64,000 bases of DNA from Natronoarchaeum philippinense (GTDB lineage: Archaea > Halobacteriota > Halobacteria > Halobacteriales > Natronoarchaeaceae), in contig NZ_OBEJ01000006.1 of the NCBI RefSeq assembly GCF_900215575.1, positions 1 through 64,000 of the forward strand, read 5' to 3'. Positions 32,796-40,828 of this stretch are shown here, one piece after another. The notes beneath the pieces were generated by a model. It did not search any database, was not told the DNA's origin, and worked only from the letters and a program-made list of their open reading frames with translations. Within the stretch, counting starts at the first letter, position 1, and the number at the start of each line of letters is the position of its first letter. The position numbers were made by a program, and so were the translations under genes.

Positions 32796-32905
32796 GTGTA
32801 GTGTGTGAGCGAATCGGGATAAATAGCTGACAACCGGTCGCAGACGCGACAGGAGGGGGTGCTGAAAGGTTTACCGGGGTGTGGGACGTACACCCACGTG
32901 GGAGG

Positions 32906-33124
32906 ATGGGAGAGAAACGGACCGAAGCCTGTGGGCGATGTGGCATCAGTTCCGTCGTGGACGCGACCGACAGCGGCAAAGGAGACGAACGAGACCCACT
33001 CGGCGAGGACCGGATCGAACTCGACGAGCGCGAGGCCCGGTCGGCGATGCGGGCGCAGGTTGCCGTCGGCCGGCTCAAGCGACGGCTCGACGAGGTGGCG
33101 ACGCGGCTGACCTACGGGCGGTGA
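32906..33124 (+). CDS. Possible small CxxC protein
   Basis: A 72-residue frame with one CGRCG motif near its start (MGEKRTEACGRCGISSVVD) and a helical, charged C-terminus (EARSAMRAQVAVGRLKRRLDEV). A TTTACC box lies at 32870-32875. Codon composition fits the genome. The single CxxC pair and lack of a recognised family leave it uncertain; an in-frame non-ATG start 9 codons upstream is an alternative. Confidence 0.5.
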   Translation: MGEKRTEACGRCGISSVVDATDSGKGDERDPLGEDRIELDEREARSAMRAQVAVGRLKRRLDEVATRLTYGR

Positions 33125-33259
33125 CGCCCGTCGCTCGACGCCCAAGCGACCGTCGCGTCGGCCGCTACCGACACACGTCGGTACGCCGGGAGGAGGATAC
33201 CTACGCACCCGGGGGCAAAGCGTTTAACCGACGGTGACATAAGCCGCTACTCAACGGAC

Positions 33260-33973
33260 ATGGAAGAGAGCATCTCCGGGTTCAAGATCCGCGGGACGTG
33301 GGGAGACGTCGTCGAGCACGGCGAACGGATCACCCGGGCGCTGCGCGACGTCGACGCCAACGAGTCCGGTGCGGCGGCGAGCTACCCGGACGCGTTCACC
33401 GAGTGGGACGAGTGGCGACCCAAGTCCCACGAACGCATCGAGGAAGACGTTAGTGAGAAGACCGCCGACCAAGCCAGCGTCAAGGAGGGGAAAGGGGAAC
33501 AAGCCGGGAAAGAGCCCGACGAGGACATCCGCACTGCAGGCGAGAAGCTCAGCGAGTCCTACGAGAAGCTCGACGAGGACGACACCGGCGGCGCGGTCGA
33601 CAAGTGGGGCGAGTCGATCGAGTACGTCGCGCGCGCGGCCGACTCCGCCGGCCGGAAGGCGCTTCGGTCGGTCGAGAACACGGTCTACCAGCGGGTGATG
33701 ACCCAACTCGCACCCTATTATTTCGACAACGAACTGGTCAGTGCGAACCTCCAGCGCTCGACCCGCAACGGCGAGGAGACGTTCGTCTTCGAGGTGAACG
33801 TCAACGACGACGATCTCAAAGAAGAGGTCTCCTCCCGGCTCGCCGAGTACGAAGACGAGGTCGACCGCTGGCACGTCGACACCGAGAAAGACACCGAAGT
33901 CGTCGCCGCCGCCGAAGGCGTCGAGCCGCCCGAGGAGGAGACCGACGGCCGGTCGAAGCCGTCGAAGAACTGA
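33260..33973 (+). CDS. DUF5828-type conserved protein
   Basis: A 237-residue, highly acidic soluble protein, which I recognise as a haloarchaeal conserved family (probably DUF5828). The N-terminus (SGFKIRGTWGDVVEHGERI) and the middle part (AVDKWGESIEYVARAADSAGRKALRSVENTVYQRVMTQLAPYYF) are well ordered, the region 70-105 is a charged linker. The segment ELVSANLQRSTRNGEETFVFEVNVN is beta-rich. A TTTAAC box lies at 33222-33227. No function is known to me. Confidence 0.78.
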   Translation: MEESISGFKIRGTWGDVVEHGERITRALRDVDANESGAAASYPDAFTEWDEWRPKSHERIEEDVSEKTADQASVKEGKGEQAGKEPDEDIRTAGEKLSESYEKLDEDDTGGAVDKWGESIEYVARAADSAGRKALRSVENTVYQRVMTQLAPYYFDNELVSANLQRSTRNGEETFVFEVNVNDDDLKEEVSSRLAEYEDEVDRWHVDTEKDTEVVAAAEGVEPPEEETDGRSKPSKN

Positions 33974-34053
33974 CGCTCGGGAACGCGGGGTGCTGTTGCT
34001 AATACCCATCGCTCTTCGACAAGTTTTTACACTGAGTGTTGCGCAAACAATGT

Positions 34054-35379
34054 ATGGATACGAACCGACGGGCGCTGCTTCGGCGTCTGGGCGCGACGAG
34101 CGGACTCTCACTACTTGCTGGCTGTTCGGGTAGCCTTCCGGGCGGCGGATCGGGCGACGACGGCGACGACGGCGAGCCCGAACCAGAGAGCGACAACCAA
34201 TCGGCCGGGGATGACAATACCTCGGACGGAGACGCCGACCAGCCGTCCGGCGGCAGGGCGATGCTCTGGCACTCGATGCGCCAGTCCGAGATCGAAACGT
34301 TCCAAGAGAGCCGCGACCAGTTCAACGACGCGCACGGTTCGACGATCGTCGCCAAGGAAACCGGGGACCTCCGGAACCGCGTCGAGAGGGCGGTGGACTC
34401 GGGCGACGGCCCCGAGATGTACCGCTGGGCACAGGACTGGGTCGGAGGACACTGGCAGCGTGACTTCCTGTACGACGCCAGCGACGACCTCAGCATCACC
34501 CCCTCGGACAAGTTCAGCGAGGCCGCCGTCCAAGCGATCACCGTCGACGGCGGCGACGCGACGATCGGCCTGCCAGTTGGGGGAGAGACGGTGACGCTGC
34601 TGTACAACAAGGACATGATCGACTCCCCGCCCGAGACGTTCGCGGAGATGGAGTCGATCATGCAGGAGTATTACAACCCGAACAACGGCAAGTACGGTCT
34701 TTCACACCCGATCGACGCCTACTTCGCCAGCGCTTGGATGCACGCCTTCGGCGGCTACTACTTCCAAGTTAACGACCGCGGCGAGGGCGTCACCGGTCTC
34801 GACCTCGACGAGACCAAACTGGGAATGCAGTTCCTTCGGGACCGCATCTGGCCGTACATCCCGCAGGACATCAACCCCGGCCCGCAACAGCAGGTCTTCC
34901 AGAGCGGCAACGCACCGTTTGCGGTCAACGGTCCTTGGATGATCGACACCTTCGAGCAGAACGGCGTCAACGTCGGCGTCACCTCCTTCCCCACCGTCGA
35001 CGGCAACGCGCCGAGCCCCTACACGGGCACCACGATGTGGTACTTTTCGACCCGCATGGGCGACGACGCCAAGCGCCGCAAGGCCGCGCTCGACTACGCC
35101 GAGTGGATCGCCACGAACGAAGATCACCAGCTGGCGCGCGCGGAAGCCCACGATGCCGCCCCCGTGCTCGATTCGATCGACGCCGACGCTCTCGGCGAAC
35201 GAGCCGCCGGGTTCAAGCGCAGTTACGACGCCGGGATCGCCATGCCGGCCCATCCCAAGATGAGCAGCGTCTGGATGCCCACCGAGGACGCGATGACTGC
35301 GGTGCTGCTCGACGGCGCCAGCATCGACGCTCGGTTCGATCAGGCCGCCGCGGAAATCCGATCCTCGTGGGACCAATAG
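34054..35379 (+). CDS. Extracellular solute-binding lipoprotein
   Basis: A family 1 (maltose-type) binding protein of ABC importers, 441 residues. The N-terminus MDTNRRALLRRLGATSGLSLLAGC is a Tat signal with a lipobox, followed by a Gly/Asp/Ser-rich linker. The body has the type-1 features: VTLLYNKDMIDSPPETFAEMESIM (about 180-203), APFAVNGPWMIDTFEQNG, the hinge GTTMWYFSTRM and a C-terminal helix bundle. No ABC permease or ATPase gene follows; the next gene is a phosphate transporter. It is therefore an orphan binding protein that must use a transporter encoded elsewhere, or a remnant of a lost operon. Confidence 0.9.
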   Translation: MDTNRRALLRRLGATSGLSLLAGCSGSLPGGGSGDDGDDGEPEPESDNQSAGDDNTSDGDADQPSGGRAMLWHSMRQSEIETFQESRDQFNDAHGSTIVAKETGDLRNRVERAVDSGDGPEMYRWAQDWVGGHWQRDFLYDASDDLSITPSDKFSEAAVQAITVDGGDATIGLPVGGETVTLLYNKDMIDSPPETFAEMESIMQEYYNPNNGKYGLSHPIDAYFASAWMHAFGGYYFQVNDRGEGVTGLDLDETKLGMQFLRDRIWPYIPQDINPGPQQQVFQSGNAPFAVNGPWMIDTFEQNGVNVGVTSFPTVDGNAPSPYTGTTMWYFSTRMGDDAKRRKAALDYAEWIATNEDHQLARAEAHDAAPVLDSIDADALGERAAGFKRSYDAGIAMPAHPKMSSVWMPTEDAMTAVLLDGASIDARFDQAAAEIRSSWDQ

Positions 35380-35442
35380 GCGTCCGGAAACCGTGACTCG
35401 GTCGGTAGGCACTTGTAGGCGCCCCGGGTAATAAGGCGATAG

Positions 35443-36627
35443 ATGGTCGATGCCGCGACGCTGGCGACGCTCGTGATCGCGGGACTGGCGAGCCTGTTTA
35501 TGGCGTGGGCGATCGGCGCCGGCTCCAGCGGCTCGACGCCGTTTGCCCCCGCAGTGGGTGCAAACGCAATTTCGGTGATGCGGGCGGGCTTTTTCGTCGG
35601 CCTGCTCGGATTTCTCGGCGCCGTGTTGCAGGGCGCGAACGTTTCCGAAGCCGTCGGTCGTGAGCTGATCGGCGGCGTCTCCCTGTCCCCGACGGCGGCG
35701 ACGTTAGCGCTGCTCATCGCGGCGACGCTGGTCGCGCTCGGCGTGTTCGCCGGCTATCCGATCGCCACAGCCTTCACCGTCACCGGCGCCGTCGTCGGCG
35801 TCGGGCTAGCGATGGGCGGCGACCCGGCGTGGGCGAAGTACCGCGAGATCGGGACGCTGTGGGTGCTGACGCCCTTTATCGGCGGCGGCATCGCCTACGC
35901 GACCGCCCGGACGCTACGCAACGAGTCGTGGGACGAGCAAGCGACCGTGCCGGTGCTCGCCGGCGTGGTCGGCGTGATCCTCGCAAACGTCGAGTTCGTC
36001 GTGCTCGGCCCGCCGGGCGAGGCCGCCGCCATTTCCGAGACGCTCGCAGCCGCGCTGCCGGTGGCGCCGCTGGTCGGGCGGGCGCTGGTGACGGTCCTGC
36101 TCGGCGTGCTGACGGCGCTGGCGCTGTACCGCGACCTGCGCGGCGACGCCGACCGGGGACAGCGCCGGTTCTTACTCGTGATGGGCGGACTGGTCGCGTT
36201 CTCCGCGGGCGGGAGTCAGGTCGGGCTCGCCGTGGGGCCGATGCTGCCGCTGCTCGAACCGCGGGGCGTCCCGCTAGTCGCCGCGCTGCTGGGCGGCGGC
36301 GCCGGCCTGCTCGTCGGCTCGTGGACCGGCGCGCCGCGGATGATCAAAGCCATCGCGCAGGACTACTCCTCGCTGGGGCCGCGCCGGTCGATCGCCGCGC
36401 TGATCCCTTCGTTTGCGATCGCCCAGACCGCCGTTTTCTTCGGCATTCCCGTCTCGTTCAACGAGATTATCGTTAGTTCGATTATCGGCAGCGGCTACGC
36501 CGCAGGCGGCGGAGGCGGCGTCAGCGCGAGGAAGATGGGCTACACGGTGCTGGCGTGGATCGGGTCGCTCGTCGGGGCGATCGTCGTCGGGTACGCGGGA
36601 TACACCGCAGTGTCGCTCGTGTTCTAA
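35443..36627 (+). CDS. PiT-family inorganic phosphate transporter
   Basis: A 394-residue membrane protein of the low-affinity PiT family, driving phosphate uptake by cation symport. The two halves of the inverted repeat are marked by AIGAGSSGSTPFAPAVGANAISVM (about 22-45) with QGANVSEAVG, and near the C-terminus by GSGYAAGGGGGVSARKMGYTVLAWIGS. Ten to twelve spans are likely. Regulation by phosphate is expected, but no PHO-like box is recognised. It lies 63 bp behind the orphan binding protein without obvious relation. Confidence 0.9.
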   Translation: MVDAATLATLVIAGLASLFMAWAIGAGSSGSTPFAPAVGANAISVMRAGFFVGLLGFLGAVLQGANVSEAVGRELIGGVSLSPTAATLALLIAATLVALGVFAGYPIATAFTVTGAVVGVGLAMGGDPAWAKYREIGTLWVLTPFIGGGIAYATARTLRNESWDEQATVPVLAGVVGVILANVEFVVLGPPGEAAAISETLAAALPVAPLVGRALVTVLLGVLTALALYRDLRGDADRGQRRFLLVMGGLVAFSAGGSQVGLAVGPMLPLLEPRGVPLVAALLGGGAGLLVGSWTGAPRMIKAIAQDYSSLGPRRSIAALIPSFAIAQTAVFFGIPVSFNEIIVSSIIGSGYAAGGGGGVSARKMGYTVLAWIGSLVGAIVVGYAGYTAVSLVF

Positions 36628-36653
36628 AAAACGAAAGAGGACCGTCGGCGTCG

Positions 36654-36785
36654 TTACGAGAGCCGCCGCGTGGCGACGCCGTCGCGTAGCTGGCCGCCGC
36701 AGTCGGGACAGGTCGCGCGGTACGAGACCGGATGCACCGTCGTCTCGCACTCGCTGCATCTGTACCGTCGTTTTTGTATACTCAT
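36654..36785 (-). CDS. Rubrerythrin-like zinc-ribbon protein
   Basis: A 43-residue protein with two CxxC pairs, CSEC (10-13) and CPDC (25-28), i.e. a free-standing rubredoxin/zinc-ribbon unit as in the small rubrerythrin-like proteins of haloarchaea. ATG at 36785 is preceded by AGGTGA. A pair of ATGATCA repeats lies upstream of the promoter (36853-36873). Confidence 0.8.
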   Translation of the reverse strand: MSIQKRRYRCSECETTVHPVSYRATCPDCGGQLRDGVATRRLS

Positions 36786-36852
36786 CTGAATTTCACCTGT
36801 GTAAGACAAGCAGTGCAGCACCATTAACTCTTTTTGCGCCTGATAGTTTACC

Positions 36853-36873
36853 ATGATCAGGTCTGAATGATCA
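36853..36873. repeat. Paired ATGATCA sites
   Basis: ATGATCA occurs at 36853-36859 and again at 36867-36873, i.e. 14 bp apart from start to start. Each contains the palindrome TGATCA, so the pair reads the same on both strands. It lies about 70 bp upstream of the 43-residue zinc-ribbon gene on the minus strand, where an operator would be expected. Confidence 0.4.
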
Positions 36874-36946
36874 TTTGGTCGGGAACAGTCGAGGTCGGCG
36901 GTAGTCTTCGAGGTAACTGCCGGCAGAGCGGCAGCCACGCGACGAG

Positions 36947-38359
36947 TTAGTTGTCGACCGACGCCTCGCTTTCCGGTTCGGCGGCGTCCACGTCGTCCTC
37001 GTCAGCCGTGTCATCCGGTTCGGGCAGTTGTTCGAGACGGGCCTGCTTGATCCGGGTGTTTTCGACCTCCTCGACGGTGATACGGATGCCGTCGTAGGTG
37101 ATCTCCTCGCCGGCCTCGACGAGGCGTCCGGCCCGGTTGAAGATGAAGCCGGCGACGGTCTCGAACTCCTCGCCTTCGGGGAGGTCGATCTCCAAGGCCT
37201 CGTTGACCTCGTGGATGTTGACCTCGCCTTGAACGACCGCACCGCCCTCGACGTACTCGATCGGCTCGTCCTCGCCGCCCTCTAAGATCTCGCCGACGAT
37301 CTCCTCGACCATGTCTTCCATGGTGATCAGCCCCTCGGTGGTACCGAACTCGTCGATGACGATCACCATGTGCATGCGCTCTTCGCGCATCTCGGTGAGC
37401 AGTTCGTCGACGTTCTTGGACTCGGGGACGTGCAGCGTGGGATTGATGAGATCCTCCAGTTCGAGCGCGCGCGAATCGGCCTCGCCGTAGTTGGTGTCCC
37501 GCACGAGGTCGCGGATGTGGACGATGCCGATGACGTTGTCGAGACTTCCCTCGTAGACCGGGACGCGGGCGTGCCCGCTCTGGACGCAGGTCTGGAGCGC
37601 CTCCTCGATGGACGCGTCGGCCGGCACCGCGGTCATATCGAGTCGCGGCGTCATCACCTCCTTGGCGATGGACTTGTTGAACCGGAAGATGCGCTGGAGC
37701 ATCTCGCGTTCGTCCTCTTCGATGACGCCCTCGCGCTCGCCGGTCTCGATCATGTCTTGGATCTCCGAGCGCGTGACGTAGCCGGACTCGATCGCGCTGC
37801 CGCCGCCGGTCAGCCGATTGACCTGCCGGGTGAGGAAGTCGAACGTGATCACCAGCGGCTTGAGCAGGTACTCCGAGAACTTCAGGGGACGCGCGATCGT
37901 CAGCGCCCACGACTCGGTGTGCTCGACCGCGTAGGACTTCGGCGCGCTCTCGCCGAACAGCAAGACGAGCGCGGTGATGCCGAACGTCGAGAGCAACACG
38001 GCGACGCCAGCGTTCGTGACGTACATCCCGACGAGCACGGTCGCGATCGACGACATCGCGATGTTGACGAGGTTGTTCCCGACGAGGATCGTCACCAGCA
38101 GGCGGTGGGGATCCTCCTTCAGATTCTGGAGCGTCAGCGCACCGGGTTCGCCATTCTCCGCGAGCGCCTCGGTCCGGTAATCGGGCAGCGAGAACATGGC
38201 GATCTCCGAGGAGGAGAAAAACGCCGAAAGCCCGATCAACAGGACGATACTCGCAATGCCGAGCACAGCGACTGCTGAGTCCGCCAGTTCGATGCCGAGC
38301 AACGGCACTTGGGCGGCCAGTGGCGAGAACGGGACGGCCCACGAGACAGGTATACCCAT
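36947..38359 (-). CDS. CNNM/CorC-type CBS-domain transporter
   Basis: A 470-residue protein of the hemolysin C/CNNM family: an N-terminal DUF21 membrane domain (four spans, residues about 20-200, with FFSSSEIAMFSL and LVGNNLVNIAMSSIATVLVG), two CBS domains (about 215-340, VMTPRLDMTAVPADASIEEAL and GLITMEDMVEEIVGEI) and a C-terminal CorC_HlyC domain (YVEGGAVVQGEVNIHEVNEAL). Relatives export magnesium or cobalt and sense adenine nucleotides. ATG at 38359 is taken; a GTG two codons upstream (38365) sits right at the predicted transcript start. Confidence 0.9.
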   Translation of the reverse strand: MGIPVSWAVPFSPLAAQVPLLGIELADSAVAVLGIASIVLLIGLSAFFSSSEIAMFSLPDYRTEALAENGEPGALTLQNLKEDPHRLLVTILVGNNLVNIAMSSIATVLVGMYVTNAGVAVLLSTFGITALVLLFGESAPKSYAVEHTESWALTIARPLKFSEYLLKPLVITFDFLTRQVNRLTGGGSAIESGYVTRSEIQDMIETGEREGVIEEDEREMLQRIFRFNKSIAKEVMTPRLDMTAVPADASIEEALQTCVQSGHARVPVYEGSLDNVIGIVHIRDLVRDTNYGEADSRALELEDLINPTLHVPESKNVDELLTEMREERMHMVIVIDEFGTTEGLITMEDMVEEIVGEILEGGEDEPIEYVEGGAVVQGEVNIHEVNEALEIDLPEGEEFETVAGFIFNRAGRLVEAGEEITYDGIRITVEEVENTRIKQARLEQLPEPDDTADEDDVDAAEPESEASVDN

Positions 38360-38560
38360 CGACACGGGTACTTACCGGTCGGGTGAATTAACTCTTGTGC
38401 GGTCGTCCCGCGACGACGCAGGCCGACCTCGTAGTTTCCGGGCCGTCGATCGGCGGGGAGGAGTCGGCCGTGGCGACGTCGCCAGCCCGCGGAGACTACA
38501 GTCGGCGTTTGAGCCTCCGCGGGCTTGATACCGTCACGGTGGGTAACTCCGGACGAGACG

Positions 38561-39814
38561 ATGCCCCGACGAACGCGACGTGACGCCCTCCGCTTGTGCG
38601 GTCTCGGCGCCGGAGCCGCTCTCGCCGGCTGTCTCGGCGACGCCGAGAACGACGACGAACCCGACGATCCGATGAGCATCGAGGAGGATCCGCCCGAAGA
38701 GCCGAACGAGGCCGAGGAGAGCCCCGAACTGGTCGACGCGACGACCGTCCACTTGGAACCGACGCTGTCGGCGCCGGACTGGTACGTCGAGAGCGAGTCG
38801 ACGACCGCCGCCGTGACCGTGCTGGACTCCGAGAAGCGCGTCCGCGAGGCGATCGACCTCGCAGCCAGAACGGGCGACCGCCACGACGGCGCGACGTCGC
38901 TGGTCGCGAGCACCGACTTCGAGACATCGGTGCTCCTGCTCGTCGAGACCGTCGGCCCGAACACCTGTTATCGGTCGGTCGACGTATCCGAAGTGCAGGT
39001 TCGCGGGCCGCTGGTCCTGACGCTCGACGACGAGACGAGCGGGAACGAGAGCGCGTCGACGAGCGATGACGAAGCGCTGATCCGCGCCGACACCGCAGCG
39101 GTCGATACCTGCGAGGACGACGCCGGAGACGGCGGAGTCGGCGCGGGACAGGCGCTGACGTTCCCCGCCGCGCTGGTGCGCGTGACCGTCGACGGGCCCG
39201 TTCCCGACACCGCGAAGGTGACCGTCACGGATGGCTGGGGGCAAACGAGCACCGTCTCGGCGTCGGCGTCCGGTACGCCGTTGAACGGCGCGACGACCGT
39301 CCCCGGTCACGTCCGCCCAGACGGCGAACCGGCGACGATTCCCGCCCCGCTGACCTGCGAGGACGAGTCGTTCGAGCGCCACGGCCAGTACGTCCCCGAG
39401 AAGCGCGTCGAGTGGGGAACCGCGACCGGCGAAGACGGCGCCCCGAGATTCGAGATGCGCGTCGACCGGACGAGCGTCCGCCGCGGCGAGTCGGTGACCG
39501 TCACGATGACGAACGCCACCGACCGAGAGCAGTACACGGGCATCTGGCGCAAGTACAATCTCCAGGTCCGGACGGAGGCCGGATGGCAGGACGTGCGCGG
39601 CGCGCCCGACGGCGGCTCGATCGCGTACACGGACGAGGCGGTCGTGCACGAACCCGGCGAGGGGTTCGAGTGGACGATCGAGATAACGCCCCAAGGCATT
39701 CTCGACGGACCCTACGGGAAGGACTTCGCCGTCTGTCCGGGACTGCCCGCCGGACGCTACCGGTTTCTGTTCTGGGAACCGGCCGTTGCGGTGGCGTTCG
39801 ATCTGCGCAGGTAG
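38561..39814 (+). CDS. Secreted Tat lipoprotein with Ig-like C-domain
   Basis: A 417-residue exported protein. The N-terminus MPRRTRRDALRLCGLGAGAALAGC has the twin-arginine signal and a lipobox, then an Asp/Glu/Pro-rich linker (about 24-60). The C-terminal 130 residues (ATGEDGAPRFEMRVDRTSVRRGESVTVTMTNATDREQYTGI in two pieces) have the strand pattern of an Ig-like domain. The middle portion has Cys pairs (NTCYRS, DTCEDD) that may form a disulfide. The function is unknown; it is anchored outside the membrane. Confidence 0.8.
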   Translation: MPRRTRRDALRLCGLGAGAALAGCLGDAENDDEPDDPMSIEEDPPEEPNEAEESPELVDATTVHLEPTLSAPDWYVESESTTAAVTVLDSEKRVREAIDLAARTGDRHDGATSLVASTDFETSVLLLVETVGPNTCYRSVDVSEVQVRGPLVLTLDDETSGNESASTSDDEALIRADTAAVDTCEDDAGDGGVGAGQALTFPAALVRVTVDGPVPDTAKVTVTDGWGQTSTVSASASGTPLNGATTVPGHVRPDGEPATIPAPLTCEDESFERHGQYVPEKRVEWGTATGEDGAPRFEMRVDRTSVRRGESVTVTMTNATDREQYTGIWRKYNLQVRTEAGWQDVRGAPDGGSIAYTDEAVVHEPGEGFEWTIEITPQGILDGPYGKDFAVCPGLPAGRYRFLFWEPAVAVAFDLRR

Positions 39815-39937
39815 ACCCGGCGCGTCGGCGGAACGGCCCGCGAGTTCGGGGCACCCAGTGGCCTCGCGCGCCGCCGCTCAGCCGGCAACCCCGACCGCTG
39901 ACCCAACGTTTTCTGCTCTGCCCGCCGAAGCGGTAGT

Positions 39938-40267
39938 ATGAGCGACACCGCCACGCCGATCACGTTCTACCGACTACAGGCCTGCCCGTTCTGCGAGCGG
40001 GTCGCCCGCACGCTCGACGAACTGAACCTCGAGTACCGCTCGCGGTTCGTCGAGCCGATGCACTCGAAGCGAAACGTCGTCAAGCGCGTCAGCGGGAAGC
40101 GGTCGGTGCCCGCCATCGTCGACGACGCCACGGGCGTGACCATGTCCGAGAGCGCCAACATCGTCGAATACCTCGAACAGACCTACGGCGGCGACCGCGG
40201 CGAGCGGCCCGATGCCGCCGGCGCGACAGGTGCGACCGGCGACCCGAGCGCAGGGGGTGACGCGTAG
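39938..40267 (+). CDS. Glutaredoxin / GST N-domain protein
   Basis: A 109-residue thioredoxin-fold protein with the motif CPFC (residues 16-19: LQACPFCERV), the cis-proline segment RSVPAIVDD and the end ESANIVEYLEQTYGG. It is a paralogue of the protein at 10053-10298. The C-terminal 25 residues are a Gly/Ala/Asp-rich tail. Its stop (TAG) directly precedes the ATG of the peroxiredoxin-like gene, so the two are made together and probably form a redox pair. Confidence 0.87.
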   Translation: MSDTATPITFYRLQACPFCERVARTLDELNLEYRSRFVEPMHSKRNVVKRVSGKRSVPAIVDDATGVTMSESANIVEYLEQTYGGDRGERPDAAGATGATGDPSAGGDA

Positions 40268-40777
40268 ATGGAGTTCGATGTCGTCGAGTTCGAGGAGACG
40301 GCCCACCTCGAAGTAGGTGAGGTCGCACCGGATTTCACCCGGCCGCTGGTCAACGACGAGTACTGGGAGGACCGGTCGCTCTCGGAACTCACGGACGACG
40401 GCCCCGTCCTGCTCGTGTTCACGACGATGGACGGCGCGTTCCCAGCGACGTACGTCTGGAACGAGCTACGCGAGCGCGCTTGGGAAGACGAGTACGACGT
40501 GCGGATCGTCGGCGTCTCGATCTCGGACCCCTACTCGCACAAGCGCCTGATCGAAGATCGAGAGATCGACTACGAACTGTTCTCCGATCCGAAAAACACC
40601 GTCGCCGTCGAATACGGCATCGCCCACGATCTCGATGGCATGACCGGGATCAACGAGCCCCGGCCCTCGGTGTTCCTGCTCGACGAGGACCGAACCATCG
40701 AGTACGCATGGGTCAGCGAGGAGTGGCCCGAGTTCCCCGACTACGACGAGATCGAAGCCGCGCTGGCGGACTTTTGA
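40268..40777 (+). CDS. Peroxiredoxin-like protein without cysteine
   Basis: A 169-residue AhpC/TSA-fold protein: GEVAPDFTRPLVNDEYW (about 17-33), LLVFTTMDGAFPATYVWNE (about 48-66), VRIVGVSISDPYSHKRLIED (about 78-97), YELFSDPKNTVAVEYGI (about 101-117) and RPSVFLLDEDRTIEYAWV (about 132-149). In active peroxiredoxins the loop at about 50-60 has the peroxidatic Cys; here it reads TTMDGAFP and the whole protein contains no cysteine at all. It therefore cannot work as a normal peroxidase and may be a chaperone, or a reductase-binding partner of the glutaredoxin encoded just before it. Confidence 0.85.
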   Translation: MEFDVVEFEETAHLEVGEVAPDFTRPLVNDEYWEDRSLSELTDDGPVLLVFTTMDGAFPATYVWNELRERAWEDEYDVRIVGVSISDPYSHKRLIEDREIDYELFSDPKNTVAVEYGIAHDLDGMTGINEPRPSVFLLDEDRTIEYAWVSEEWPEFPDYDEIEAALADF

Positions 40778-40828
40778 GCGAGCGCTAGCCCGAACGTCGG
40801 CGTCCGGCGTGACGACGCGGCGACCCGG

